From positions 124,001-188,000 of the forward strand of contig JAURVB010013196.1 of assembly GCA_033002965.1 (NCBI GenBank): DNA of 64,000 nt, written 5' to 3'. Within the stretch, counting starts at the first letter, position 1. Each line of letters begins with the position of its first letter. The notes beneath the pieces are model-generated. The model was given only the letters and a program-made list of their open reading frames with translations. It searched no databases and was not told where the DNA came from. Positions 1 to 12,024 of this stretch are shown one piece after another. The translations under genes and the position numbers were made by a program. This DNA is from Piper betle (lineage: Eukaryota > Streptophyta > Magnoliopsida > Piperales > Piperaceae).

Positions 1-2040
1 AGTTATAGAATACCGTATTGCCGGTACCTATCGTGATTCGGCCGTATGTATTAGATTTGATTTCGAAGAATCCGACACGATACTGTCCCATACCGCCTCA
101 TTTTTTTTTATTTTTCTTTTTACCATTTTTTAGCTTTATAAAATTTTAAAGAACTGTCTACTCTAAAAACAATCAAATGTGTCATCTATACGTTTTTTTA
201 AAGTTCATTTTTAAGTAAATTTTATTGTTCTTTTATAATTTATATAGAAAAAATAAAAATAAATGATATTTTCTCTCTTCGTATCTTGCTTTTTTGTTTT
301 CTTTATTTTTTATATTTTTCTTATTAACCCTTTTAATAATATTTACATTTTATGTAGTTTTTTAATTTTTTCTAAAGTATATAATAATTATTTTCTTTTT
401 GAAAGATACTATTTCTTAATTTTGCTTTGGGTATGACCAGGTACTTTATATTTATATTAGTACAATAAAAATAATGTTTATTGTCATAATATTTAACAAA
501 TAATTATTGATGTGGAAATTATAATGCTAAGTATAATTTTTGAATTAAGTAATAAAAGTGATAAAAAACTATCATCCCACGAGGAATTAGTATTATAAGT
601 TTTCAATCACTAAAATTAATTTAATTAATTATACTTAAATGGAAATGAATTTAAAAAGTAATTAAATTACATATTAAGACTAAATTAATCTAACATGCAA
701 TTTTTAAATTAAATATTAACTTCAAAGCAACAAATCTAGGATTTTTAATTTCACCTAATGTTTTGTATGATTAATATTATAACTTATACTTATAAATTGT
801 ACATTTGAATCATTAATCACATGAATTAATTATTCATGATAATCTCTCGATTCATCATAAACTTATCATTTGTACCAAATTTTTATATTTTTATAAAATT
901 GTGTATGTAAAATGATACTTTAATTTATACTCTTAATAGTTACCCAAGACATGAGTATATTTTTATTTCACGTGTAAATCACCCAAGGCAAATGAATAAA
1001 TGTTATTATATTTAATAACAAATTTAATCATTTTATTTCTAGAGAAGATCAAATCTCTAAATCTAACAATAGATAGTTAATCCAACTATAACATTAAAAA
1101 CATACTTAAATAGATAATCCAAAAACACAATCACATAGATAAAAGTTAATAATCTTTATTAATTCATACGTTATGTATCATTGAAAATCCTATAAAAAAA
1201 TTATTTTATAAAATATTCGACTTAACTCAAAAAATTCATATGTAATATGAAAGACATCATTTAAGTATAAAAAAACTAAATCAAAATAAAAAAATTTTCT
1301 TTTTGAGAACATGTCTTCTTCTTTTGATCCAATTTCTTTATAATGCTTTTCGTCTTTTGTGCCATCACCTAGTCGTCCTAAGTTCTTTCCCCAAAAGTCT
1401 CTTTAAAATTCTAATCAAGTTTTAAATGATCCACCCAATATTATAAGTGGGGCCTACTATAATTTCTGTATATATTGAAAAAGTTATTTTCCCTTTGGAG
1501 GTGATTGAGCACCTTACATCTCAACGCTTAAGCGCTTGAGTTTATGTCTTTTCAGCCCGAGTTCGTCCCAAATTTGTTGTGGATCATCTTTTGACTCTTA
1601 TATCTTGGTAGAATAATATTAATTAACACTTTTTACACCAATATCAGAATGATTTCTCACTTTATTAATAATACATAATAAACTCTTAAACTAATAAAAC
1701 TTAAGTAAAATGATTCGAAACATAATAAAAACTCAATATGAAATGCAAAAAATAATAACTCTTTTATAAAATTATTAATTATTATCATGTTTATTTATCA
1801 AATGATATGTCTCTAGTTTTCAAGTGTACGATACATATTTGAAAAACAATATGACGTACCTTGTAATAAATAAAATAAATAAATAAACAATCTCCCTCAG
1901 AAATTAATGGATCAATTCAGGACAAAAAGTATGCTTATTTCTAATTTTGATAATGAAAAAATTAGTATGGTGGATATTCATGTCATGCGACTTCAAGTTA
2001 ATATAAGTCATTAAATTATAACGATTATTGGATGACAGAG
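1..2040. other. AT-rich intergenic DNA
   Basis: Very AT-rich sequence with many short homopolymer runs. No open frame with a recognisable protein, no tRNA-like fold and no clear transposon ends were seen. The first 110 bases are less AT-rich and may be the edge of a repeat that continues to the left. Confidence 0.6.
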
Positions 2041-2150
2041 GTAATTTTGACTTGTTCAAAAAATAATAATTGTATAATCTTAAGATTTTCTTGAAGTAAT
2101 TTTGACTTATTCAAAAAATAATAATTGTATAATCTTAAGATTTTCTTGAA
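2041..2150. repeat. Two-copy 55-bp tandem duplication
   Basis: The units 2041-2095 and 2096-2150 both begin gtaattttgactt and both run through the same AT-rich stretch ending in ttttcttgaa. They differ at about one position (cttgtt versus cttatt), so the duplication looks recent. Confidence 0.85.
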
Positions 2151-2506
2151 AACCAATACAAGATTGTTCGTTTGAACCAGCCCCCCCCATCAGAAGAAGA
2201 TAAGGAGAGAATAAGAGAAAGTGGGAGAGGATTTGGTGGCCATTAGATGTGAAGCAAATTGGAGGGAAGGAAATGACAAACACAACTATAAATACCCAAT
2301 TAGAAAAATAAAGAGTGGACAAAAGGAAATGAAGAAAAGGCAATGACGAAGGGCGGAAAGGGAGGAGTCCCCTCGCTGGAACCACCCCCCCTCCGACCTC
2401 CAACACCCTATGAGTGAAGTTTGGAGTGCCATTGATACAACTTGACCAAGATTTACAAGCTAGTTATAAGTGTAACTTGTAACCAACCACATCAAAGTTC
2501 CTGGTT
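2151..2506. other. Intergenic, no gene seen
   Basis: A purine-rich stretch followed by unique-looking sequence. A 99-codon open frame on the minus strand (2107-2406) has low-complexity composition and no recognisable domain, so it is not called as a gene. Confidence 0.5.
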
Positions 2507-2796
2507 TCATTTAACTGCCAAACCTCTGTTGTAGGAATCGGCCGATTTAAATCGGATCGGCGCGATGCCGATCCGATTTCGGGGCCGACTTGGTCGGCCC
2601 CGAATCGGCCTCGGAATAGGAATCGGTTTTTTTAATGAAATTACTAAAATACCCTAGGTATGATTTTTATTAAATTATTTAAGCATGGGTAAAATGGTAA
2701 TTTGCATTTTAAAAACCTAAAATCAAACCTGCTCCCCCCACGCCGCCGCCGCTCGTCCGCCCGCCGCTGCCCGGTTTCCGCCCTCCGCCGTGCTCC
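2507..2796 (+). repeat. Partial upstream duplicate of the hAT-like element and its flank
   Basis: The block starting tcatttaactgccaaac at about 2507 recurs 290 bp later at about 2797. It contains the flanking DNA, the 8-bp target site tgccaaac (2516-2523) and the left end of the transposon up to its GC-rich core (gccgtgctcc), where it breaks off and the flank starts again. It lacks about 50 bp of the aatcgg-rich region found in the downstream copy. This is a tandem duplication that involved host flank and element together. Confidence 0.8.
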
Positions 2797-2813
2797 TCAT
2801 TTAACTGCCAAAC

Positions 2814-3767
2814 CTCTGTTGTAGGAATCGGCAGATTCCGTGCGGAATCGGCCGATTTAAATCGGATCGGCGCGATGCCGATCCGATTTCGGGGCCGACT
2901 CGGTCGGCCCCGAATCGGCCTCGGAATCGGCCGAGTTCGGACGATTCCGACCGATTTAAATCGGAATCGGAATCGGCCGATTTAAATCGGAATCGGTTTT
3001 TTAATGAAATTACTAAAATACCCTAGGTATGATTTTTATTAAATTATTTAAGCATGGGTAAAATGGTAATTTGCATTTTAAAAACCTAAAATCAAACCCG
3101 CTCCCCCACGCCGCCGCCGCTCGTCCGCCCGCCGCCGCCCGGTTTCCGCCCTCCGCCGTGCTCCACGACTCCGGGCTCGCCACCGACCGGGCTACCGACC
3201 TCGCCGCCGACCGGGCTACCGACTTCGCCGCCGACCTCGCAATGTCGCCGCCGAAGTGTGGCCGGACCGAATCGGGCTGTGACGCACGAATCGCCGCGAC
3301 TCGCCGCCGCTCCGGGCCGCCTCGCCGCCGGCTGCGGGCCGCTGACTGTTCGTCCGACCGGGCTGCCGACATCCTCTGACATCGCCGCCGCGAGACTCGC
3401 CGCCGACCGGGCCGGCGGCGGTGGCGGCGGCGTGGGTAAAGAGTGGCATTCTCGTAATTAAAAGTTGACTCGAGTCTAACTCGAGTTAAAAATAATAATT
3501 AATTCTAAATAATTTAAAAAAATCTTAAAAAATATTTAAAAATATCAGAAACTATAATACACAGAATAATATCAAAATAACATCAATACCTAATTTTAAT
3601 ATATTTATATTATAAATTGTCAAATTATTATATATGACCGATTAAATTAATTTGGACCGATTCAACTGAACCGATTCTTGGCCGATTCAGACCGATTCCG
3701 ATTCCGATTCCGATTCCTTGGAAAACCGATTCCGATTCCGATTCTGATTCCGATTCATGTAACCATG
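2814..3767 (+). mobile_element. Non-autonomous hAT-like DNA transposon (copy 1)
   Basis: A 954-bp element flanked by the 8-bp direct repeat tgccaaac (2806-2813 and 3768-3775). Eight base pairs is the target-site length of the hAT superfamily. The ends are imperfect inverted repeats: ctctgttgtaggaatcgg on the left against catggttacatgaatcgg as the complement of the right end. Subterminal regions are arrays of aatcgg and its complement ccgatt. The core is a GC-rich block (about 3105-3430), then a palindrome (3466-3488), then AT-rich DNA. No transposase frame is present, so mobility would need a transposase from elsewhere. Open frames in the GC-rich core overlap on both strands and look like composition artefacts. 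It matches the copy at 31146-32025 along its whole length. Confidence 0.85.
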
Positions 3768-3775
3768 TGCCAAAC

Positions 3776-4785
3776 AATATAACTTTTTTTATTCGCTAGA
3801 AAAACAGCAGTCTGGCTGATATGGTTACTGGTTAGGAATATTTTCAAGTAATTCCATTAAATCTATATTTAGAATGGCAAAAGAAAGCAAATGGATGGCG
3901 TCAACTTCTAGTATCCGATGTTGACTGGTCAACGACGTGTTGAGTGAAAATGATTAACAATCCGTAATTTGGGTATAATCCTTTTATTATCTTATAAATG
4001 GTTTTGGTAGTTGGATGGAGAGGGGGAGATTGATCGTTCTTTTTCGGCCAGTTTCGGGCCTCTGGAGTGGAGGCGAGTTAGGTGGTTAATTCAATCAAGT
4101 CTCCTGTTTTTTTGTTGTCGTTGGTTTTTCTTCAAATGTTTTTTTTGCTTTTGTTATTTTATTATATCATATTATGTTTTGAAGATGCATGATTAAGATA
4201 GTTATGATGATTATTAAGGTGATTTATGGTTAAATAGGAATGGATTAGTTATGATGCTTTACCTTTGGTTGTCATTATGATCAATCAGTAGGATTGTTTT
4301 GAGGATTGTCTGTTTGAAGTTTATGGGTATGACTGTCGATTGCAGAAATTTAGTCATCTATTATCTTGCCGGAGGTTGACGATGACTTTCACCGGGTTTT
4401 AAACAGGATTCCGGACATCAGCTTTTGGCCTTGTCCCTGTTGTTTGTTTTTGTTTCAAAGACTGCTTTAATACTTGGAGACAGCTGATTGTTGTGGAAGG
4501 ATTCTAATGATCTTGACAATTTAAGCTGAGAATTTGTTTGAAATTATGATATCTGATTCTTTTATTTACAGCCCTGTTACCATACTTTGCATTGTCATTT
4601 GAATTATCATCATTTTGGGTTTTCTGGTGCGGTGCTCATAACACTGATAATTTTATTCTTTATAAGTTGCCATGTACATCTTGGCAGGGTATTTGGTTGC
4701 CCCTTATATTTGCCCTCCTTGTTGTTTACTTGTTCTTCGTAGGCTTGAAATAATCCTGACAGTTTATCCTGTGACTTGTGTTCCA
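3776..4785 (+). other. Upstream region of the thioredoxin gene
   Basis: About 1 kb without a supported coding exon, presumed promoter and leader of the thioredoxin gene. A TATA-like cttataaatgg lies near 3990. Open frames here (for example 4011-4196) end in T-rich low-complexity sequence and have no domain. Confidence 0.4.
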
Positions 4786-5835
4786 ATGGGTTGCTGCTGT
4801 AGTCAGGTATGGAACATTGTTTACACGGTGGAGCTGGTAATATTGTTTTAGGTTGGAAGAATGCATTTGGTTGCGACGTAACTTGATTAGAATATATATT
4901 TCGTAGGCATATTTTCACTGTCGCAGCATATTCTGAACTACTGAATATGTGCTTGTATTCTACATAGGATGCATATGATGATGATGAAGCAGAAGGCAAG
5001 ATAGAATACCGTGGTGGAAATGTTCACATTATCGCCAGTAAATATGATTGGGATTTGAAAAGTTCAGAAGCCTACAAGCATGGCAAGATTGTAAGTATCT
5101 GTTATAAACCTGGTTTTCATACATACATGTTATTGCATAACGGCGCCGAGCAGATATAGTATGAGCTCCAAGTTTCTGACTCAAATGTTTTTATTACAAA
5201 TTGAATTGCACTAGAATTTATTTTTTGGCTTCTCACATATCTTCAAAGTTGTGGTATTATGAGCTATGCCTTGTGTTGTCCAACAGTTAAAATGGAAGCT
5301 CAAATTTAAAAATCTATTGATAATATTGGCTTCCAGATTGTGGAAAGCTTGATGTTTTTATTTGATTCTGACTAAGTTCTGGGTTTATATGATTCCATGA
5401 GGTGTTAAAGATACATGCACTAATTAAGCTGTAACTAACGCTTTCTTCTCTTTCCAGATTGTGGTGAATTTTAGTGCTTCATGGTGCGGCCCTTGTCGAG
5501 TAATAGAACCCTTCTACGTAGAAATGTCTAAGAAATATTCATCGGTGTGCTTCCTATCTGTAGACGTGGACGAGCTATCGGTAATTGTCAAAACTATAAT
5601 GATCATTGGCAAAATCTCAACTATAAACTATGATTGATTTTCTAACTAGTTCAACAAGATTATTGCTATGCAAACTTGTTTTTTTGTTATTAATGCAGGA
5701 ATTTAGTTCATCATGGGAAATTCGAGCTACACCAACCTTTTTTTCCTCAAGGATGGAGAGCAAGTCGATAAACTAGTTGGGGCAAACAAACCCGAGTTCG
5801 AGAAAACAATCTTAAGACATGCCGAGTCGTTTTGA
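4786..5835 (+). CDS. TRXH9: h-type thioredoxin (h9-like), with a frameshift in the last exon
   Basis: A small disulfide reductase of the thioredoxin h group, which reduces target disulfides using electrons from thioredoxin reductase. Four exons are read: 4786-4806, 4968-5090, 5458-5580 and 5699-5835, all with GT/AG borders and phase-0 joins. The N-terminus is MGCCCSQ: Gly2 plus neighbouring cysteines suggests myristoylation and palmitoylation, as known for the membrane-associated, mobile Arabidopsis h9. Exon 3 carries the active site WCGPC in the context [10 protein letters not shown]. Exon 4 begins [15 protein letters not shown] and contains the conserved cis-Pro (ATPT). After this the frame breaks: the T-run at about 5739-5745 has 7 T, whereas 8 would continue the family sequence [18 protein letters not shown] to the stop at 5833-5835. 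As written, translation ends about ten codons after the run. Total length with one added base would be 134 residues, normal for the family. Either a recent pseudogene or a homopolymer consensus error. Confidence 0.85.
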
Positions 5836-5855
5836 TCACAAGCAATTTAGAGGAT

Positions 5856-6003
5856 AAGATTTGTCGTTTGCTGTAGCAGCTCCCTCATTGGTCTAAATGA
5901 CCATAATTAGTGAAGTTTAACTGCTTGTTATAGTTGTGCTCTCCGGACTCAATTAATTGCGGTCATTTAGACCAACGAGAGGGCTGTTACAACGGATTTG
6001 TTG
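5856..6003. repeat. Foldback (inverted-repeat) element just 3' of the thioredoxin gene
   Basis: The left arm (5856-5909) and right arm (about 5955-6003) are inverted copies. Both contain the core ggtctaaatgacc / ggtcatttagacc plus matching flanks (gcagctccctcattgg against ccaacgagagggctgt). The loop is about 45 bp. The layout fits a small MITE or a foldback within the 3' untranslated region. No target duplication was identified. Confidence 0.65.
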
Positions 6004-6451
6004 TAGCATTTACTACAAAAAATTCTATCCCGCAATGTAGATGGTTTTGACTACCATATAAGCCATATTGTAAATGCATGGTTTTTGTGTGTTATGTTAA
6101 TATTTTAGATTTGCTTCCTTTTGGCCTTAAGTGGGGAATTGCTGTACTCGACTCTGGCCTTATTGATTCATTTATAACAGAGCTGTTCGTTTGTGAACAA
6201 TTATGTTTTGTTGGAAAACTTGTAAAAGTCTATACATGATGGGAAAATTGTCTCGAGTATTTAATTAATTAACTAACGATAATCATGCTCTTCTTCCATC
6301 TTAGGCTGAATTTGGGTTGAGACATAAATTCTATCTTATTCTTACGATATATCTTATACCGTCATTGTTTTCTCTATAACATCACATCTTTCAACGTATG
6401 AAAGGATGTTTTAGTTGCTTCTTATCAGTTAAAATACTTGCATTTTCATCA
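6004..6451. other. Intergenic DNA between the thioredoxin gene and the transposon block
   Basis: AT-rich sequence that probably includes the 3' untranslated region of the thioredoxin gene. No gene or repeat was recognised. Confidence 0.4.
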
Positions 6452-7670
6452 TGTAAAACCTGTGACTCGAGTCAGAGTTTTACTACAGTTAACCAGTCGA
6501 TTTGAGTCGAGTCAGTTTCATGAACTGCATGTTAAATCGAGGTTCGCTGTGATTTATGAGCGATGAGGGTCAAGTGTACTTAAATATACGATGATAGCAT
6601 CGAAAAGATGGTGAGAAATTAATTATTAGAATATATGAAAATATGCAGTTTTTTTTATGTATTTGATCAAAAAATAATTTTAGGCCAAATAATGCATTAG
6701 GACGCGTTATATGACAGTTTGAGTGGGTTATTAGTTATAGAATATGTTATTGTGTGTTATGGTATGTAATATATTTTATAAGATTTTTCTATATTTTTCT
6801 AGATTTTTTTTAGATTTATTACAAACTATTTATCATTTTGACAGAGTAGGAATGAAGTCAATACTTATTTACGAGTTTACCACCGAGGTGTTTCTTCTCC
6901 CTCCCGACGTTTCCTCACCTCCAAAACCCTATCACCGCCCCTGTGGTTGTCGCCACTGCCGTTGCCGATGCCGCCCCGCCTTGCCGTGCTATGGCCGTGC
7001 CACCTCAACCAACCCCGGCCACCGTCTCACCGCTACGACACCAGAATCATCCCACAAGCCGCGACGCTCCCATTGTCGATTCGCCGCAGTCTGGGCCGTG
7101 CCGCCGCCGCCGTGACACCGACAACCACTCCCTCGACCTCCCCGACATTTCCCCCTACCTAGCATCGCCGCCAAGGTTGGCTGTGGGTCCAATCAAAGAG
7201 ACTAACCGGCCCAGTCGAACTTGTCACAGACATTGATGGACATTGATGTCGCTACCGTCCTCATAGTCACCACCATTGGATCGAACTCGTCGAGCCGATG
7301 CCAATGGTACCCCATACTACTACCACCTTATTGATCGCCAGAAAACCATAGGGGCCCTGCCAGAAAACCGCCGGGAAGTGGTTGGAATCTACCGAAAAAT
7401 CGTCGGAACCTGCTAGAAAATCAGATTTGCAAGAATTTGCCAAATCTTCCACCGAGTTTATCCAGTTGAACCTAATCGAACTTTTGTGCACCACCGAGCA
7501 CCGAATTCGAGCTCTAAGATGCACGACAAAACCTTAACCATAGCCGATTGCCAACGACGCGAGGTATCATTACCTATGATTTAATTATTTAAAACTGATT
7601 ATTAATAGCATAACATGCTAGGATTGATTGTTTGATATGATAAATGTTTGATTGTGAATGAAGTGATGGT

Positions 7671-8664
7671 TGTTTGAATAATTTCAATAACGTGCAAGTA
7701 TACACAATCAAAAGTAATATAATAATAAATTCGAATATCGTCCCCCAGAGAGATGAATTTCCTCAAATTAATTAAAGAAAATTAAATTAAAAGAGATGAA
7801 TTTTCTCAAATTAATTAAAGAAAATTAAATTAAAAACAAAACAGAAACAATCGACTTCAATAAATCTAAATAATAACTTTATATTAAAGAAAGAGTTACA
7901 ATAATAAAATTCGTTCTAGAGTTGAGTTTCCCTAAACATGAATTTAATCTTCATCTCATCTTACTTTTATCTTTTATTCCCTCGGATCATTGATCTAAGA
8001 TAATTATATGATATAGTGGCTCCCGTTCATTCATGCTATTTCGGCTCAATTTTTACTTTTCGGTGATAATTGATTAATCAACAAAATAATGCATTAAAAT
8101 CTGCCTTACAATCGCATACGATGTTGTGTATCTCCCAACCATAACGACAAACAAGTCAAAAGACTCGTCGTACAATGAATTATCAATGACTAGTCTAATT
8201 AATTTCTCCTAAAATCTAATTAAACCCATAATCTAAAAAATAGGTGATCAATTTATTCTTAGCATTAAGAACATGATAATTCAATCCAATTGAATAAAGA
8301 GTAAGAGGTTGAAATGAATTCAATTAAACCATCTTAAGTTTTATTCTTCTCTAGAACGAAATAAAAGACTACTCCATAATAAAAATAAAAAATAATATAA
8401 AGAAAAAACTAGTTTTCATTATGAAAGGGGAAAAAATTACAAAACTTAGAAATATTTCTTTCACTAAACTCCTAAGCCAAGAGTTGAGATATATCAAATA
8501 ACAAATGACTACTTCTTTATATAGAAGATGAGATACCAAGGAGATACAAGAATTCGAGGAAGAATTCCACAACTCGATATGGATTAATTAATTATGATGT
8601 CCAATGAAGTTTCCAACTCCCTGATAATGGTGCCAAAGCTATGTATAGCCATCCTCATCGAGCT
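7671..8664 (-). repeat. 3' LTR of the Athila-like element (partial)
   Basis: Collinear with 12993-13877 of the right LTR, with shared runs such as atcgtccccagagagatgaa and agaattcgaggaagaattcc. Similarity stops after catcgagct (8664). The remaining 290 bp or so of the right LTR have no counterpart here. It contains a PBS-like motif at 8617-8635. Confidence 0.8.
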
Positions 8665-9099
8665 AAGACTCAAGCAGCCAGCTTTATTTTTAATAAAAAA
8701 GACAAGGCTAAACAAACACATATAATAAAGGTCATGAAATTGTGTGCAGAGGATAATTCATATTATGTAGACTTGAAGAAAGGCCCAAACTCATCAAAAA
8801 GAATTGCCTATATTATTTTCCATCTACATGGCAAGCCAAATATTTCGCCTCAAAAGTTACTAGGGCAAAGTCATGACCATCATCTGCAATCCTTATTGCA
8901 AAACATTCATTGAAATCATCTAAACCAAAGGATTGTGAAAATAATATAAGGTAGAGAAGAAATAAAAGAGAACTCCCTTATATCAATTAGTCGGTAGATG
9001 ATTATCGTGAATAACTGAATTTGTACTTGACCTATTCTTGGGTTGCCTCTCAGAAAGCACTTGGTTTAACGTATGCAGCCAGATGCGTGTTCCTCATTC

Positions 9100-9323
9100 T
9101 TTATTTAATGTGATGGGGGACTTCCAAGGTTGCTCCCCTTCATAGTAGTGTTTCAGTCTATATCTATTGACTTTAAATGATCAATCCCCTTGTTCAGTCT
9201 TAATTTCAATTGCATAGTGTGAGAAAAGCTGCTTGCACTATATAAGGACTAGACCATCTTTATTTTAATTTTCCTTTAAAAATTTTCAATCTTAAGTCAT
9301 ATAATAATATCTTTTGTCCATGA
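9100..9323 (-). pseudogene. Integrase C-terminal fragment (GPF/GPY-type module)
   Basis: On the minus strand a degenerate frame gives residues like DLRLKIFKGKLK, a stop, then RWSSPYIVQAAF, and further on NRYRLKHYYEGEQPW. This is the tail of a Ty3/gypsy integrase (the RWSGPF-like module). It contains an in-frame stop and a later frameshift. It follows the end of the reverse-transcriptase region directly, so the RNase H and integrase catalytic domains have been deleted. Downstream, the agaggcaacccaag motif near 9040-9056 is typical of the Athila region after pol. Confidence 0.6.
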
Positions 9324-10198
9324 TCAATCTGGTGCAATCACAATGGGAGTTGAAATCAATTTTTGTTTCAAAGTCATCAAAATAAAAATTGCATTTTTTT
9401 CTAGTAAAGCACATAAAGGTTTTGAGATATGAGAAAAATCCTTGATAAACCGTCTATAGAATCCCGCATGTCCTAGAAAACTTCTAATTTCTTTTGCCGA
9501 TGTAAGAGGTGGGAGCTTCTCTATAGCTTCAACTTTTGCCTTGTCTACTTCAAGTCCTTGGCATGAAATTTTATGTCCCAAAACTATTCCTTCTTGTACC
9601 ATAAAATGACATTTTTCCCAATTAAGAACAAGATTAGTGTCTTGACAACGTTTAAGAATGCAAGATAAATTAGATAAACAATCATAAAAGTCTCTCCAAA
9701 ATAACTAAAGTCATCCATAAATACTTTTAGGTCATATTCAATCATATCGGTAAAGATGGCCATCATGCATCTCTGAAATATAGCAGGAGCATTACACAAG
9801 CCAAAGAGCATTCACCGAAAAGCAAAAGTGCCATAAAGACAAGTGAATGTCGTCTTCTTTTGATCCTCGGGTGCAATGGTAATCTGATTGTAGCCTGAAT
9901 ATCCATCAAGAAAATAAAAGTCAGCATTCTCGGCTAATCTATCAAGCATTTGATCAATAAAAGGTAGAGGAAAGTGATTTTTTTTTGTAGCCTTGTTGAG
10001 CTTCCAATAGTCCATGCACACATGCCATCCCGTGATGGTTCTTATAGAAATCAATTCATCTCTTTCATTCTTTACCACAGCTATACCTACTTTTTTTGGT
10101 ACACATTGTACTGGACTTACCCAAGTACTATCAACAATATGATATATTACTTCGGCATCCAACCACTTAATAATTTCCTTCTTGACCACCTCTTTCAT
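9324..10198 (-). pseudogene. Athila-like reverse transcriptase, broken
   Basis: Three consecutive frames make up the polymerase: 10198-9812 (KEVVKKEIIKWLDAEVIY, then the STWVSPVQCVPKK and FPLPFIDQMLDRLA motifs), 9811-9584 (MLFGLCNAPAIFQRCM and the catalytic box VFMDDF) and 9602-9324 (the thumb and connection part, EIRSFLGHAGFYRRFIKDFS). The catalytic FMDD is intact, but at least two frame changes separate the pieces. It would copy element RNA into DNA if intact. The motif wording is that of the Athila/Tat branch of Ty3/gypsy. Confidence 0.85.
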
Positions 10199-10629
10199 GT
10201 TGGGGTTGAGTCATCGTTGGTGTTCTACAGTTGGACTACATCCATCCACTAAATTGATCCTATGCATACAAAAGGATGGATCAATGCCTTTTATGTCTGC
10301 TATAGTCCAAGCAATAGCTGACTTATGATCCTTTAGTATTCTAATCAACTTCTCTTCCTGCAATATAGTTAGCTTTGAAGAAATAATAACAGGAAGAGTG
10401 TCATCAGTCCCTAAGAAAGTGTACTTGAGATGTTTTGGAAGTTGCTTTAGCTCTAAAATAGGTGGTACTTCAAATGATGGCAGTAATCTGTGGAATGGTA
10501 AATCTAAGGTTTCTACAACTCTGAATCTCCTGGCAAGATTTGTTGTGAATCTAATACTTTAACCATCTGTTCCACATCAGTATCATCTTCACAAAGAGAT
10601 TTTATGGCCTTATGTAATGAATCACTCAA

Positions 10630-11067
10630 CTAATCCCCTTTGTACATTATTTTATCAAATAGTTCAATTCTAGAACAATCATATGTTTCATCCGGGCAAT
10701 TCATGAATTTAAAGATGTTATATGTGACACAATCATTGTTTACCCTAAGTGTAAATTTTTCAACAATTACGTCGATCAGTGTTCTCTCAGTTACTAAGAA
10801 ACCTCTCCCAACAATGAGTGGTATATCATCATTCATTCTTTTCATTTCAAGCACCACAAACTCTGGAGGAAAGATAAACTTATCAACCTTTATTAAAACA
10901 TCCTCAATGACTCCTTTAGGATATACCAATGCTCGGTCAGCCAACTGGAGTGTGATATTAGTAGGAGCAATATCCTGAATTCCTAACCTTTTGAAAATAG
11001 AAAAAAGGCATAAAATTAATGTTAGAATCCAAGTCACATAAAGCAATACAATGAATATTTCCTCCAA
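10630..11067 (-). pseudogene. Retroelement aspartic protease, degenerate
   Basis: The readable frame includes FKRLGIQDIAPTNITLQLAD and IEDVLIKVDKFIFPPEFVVL, typical of the Athila/Tat retropepsin that cleaves gag-pol. The usual DLGASINLMP active site, expected just upstream near 11000-11040, is altered to a DLDSNINFMP-like reading in another frame. Both the catalytic motif and the frame are therefore damaged. Confidence 0.75.
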
Positions 11068-12024
11068 TTGAACATAGAATCACAAATTTGCCCGGTCTTT
11101 CATCTTAGGAGGTAGTTTTATTTGGAGGACAACACTACATTTCTCTGTCATGGCTACAAGTTTATTGTCATATACTCTCATTTTCTTTGCTAAAATATCC
11201 TTTAAGTATTTTACATAACTAGGCATTTATTCAAGTACTTCAGTGAAAGGTATGTTAATTTGTAATTTCTTAAATATATCACGAAATTTTTTGAAATATT
11301 TTTTATCACTTTGTTTCCTCAATTTAGAAGGAAATAGTACATTTTTTTTTACCTCTTCTATATGTACATCATTTTTCTCTTTCCCTTTACTTCCAAATAA
11401 GCTAACCAATGTATTTGGTTCATGTTCATTGTTTGGCTTTTCATCTTTTTCCTTGACTTCATTGGGCTGAACTGGTTTTTGTAAAGTAATACCACTTCGA
11501 GTTATTACAACTTTGCAATGCTCTTGACCATCTTTCCTTGGTTGTTATGGTTGGCTAGGAAGTACACCTTGGATCGCTCACTTGGTTCTTTATTGAATTG
11601 CACCATAACTTGTTGCATAAACTGTTGTTGTTGTTGTTGTTGATTCTGCATGAATTGTTGCATAGAATTGAATATTAGGATCGAATCCGGTTGTTGTGGC
11701 TGAAAAGAAAGTGAAGGAGGTCGAGAATATTATGATGGTGGTGGTGGATTATTGGGGACAACAACAGATTTTGGAGAATTATTCAATGAAAAGTTGGGGT
11801 TATTGTGCCAGCCCGCATTATAGGTATTGAAATAGAGATTGTTGTTCCTATTAAAGTTGTCTACGTAGTTAACTTGATCTGCTGCACATTAACCTGTTGA
11901 ATGTCCTTGTCTATACCATTCACACATTGGCTCTATAGCCTTAACATGTCCCTGCTACTAATATTTTGAACTTGATTAGCTAAAGCACTAACCTGAGCAG
12001 ATAAAACAGTAAATGCATCTAATT

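Noticed and set aside
2107..2406. 99-codon minus-strand frame
   Set aside because: Hydrophobic low-complexity translation with no domain, overlapping a tandem duplication.
3013..3461. Open frames in the GC-rich core of hAT-like copy 1 (and 31341-31754 in copy 2)
   Set aside because: Overlapping frames on both strands with low-complexity content; no transposase motif.
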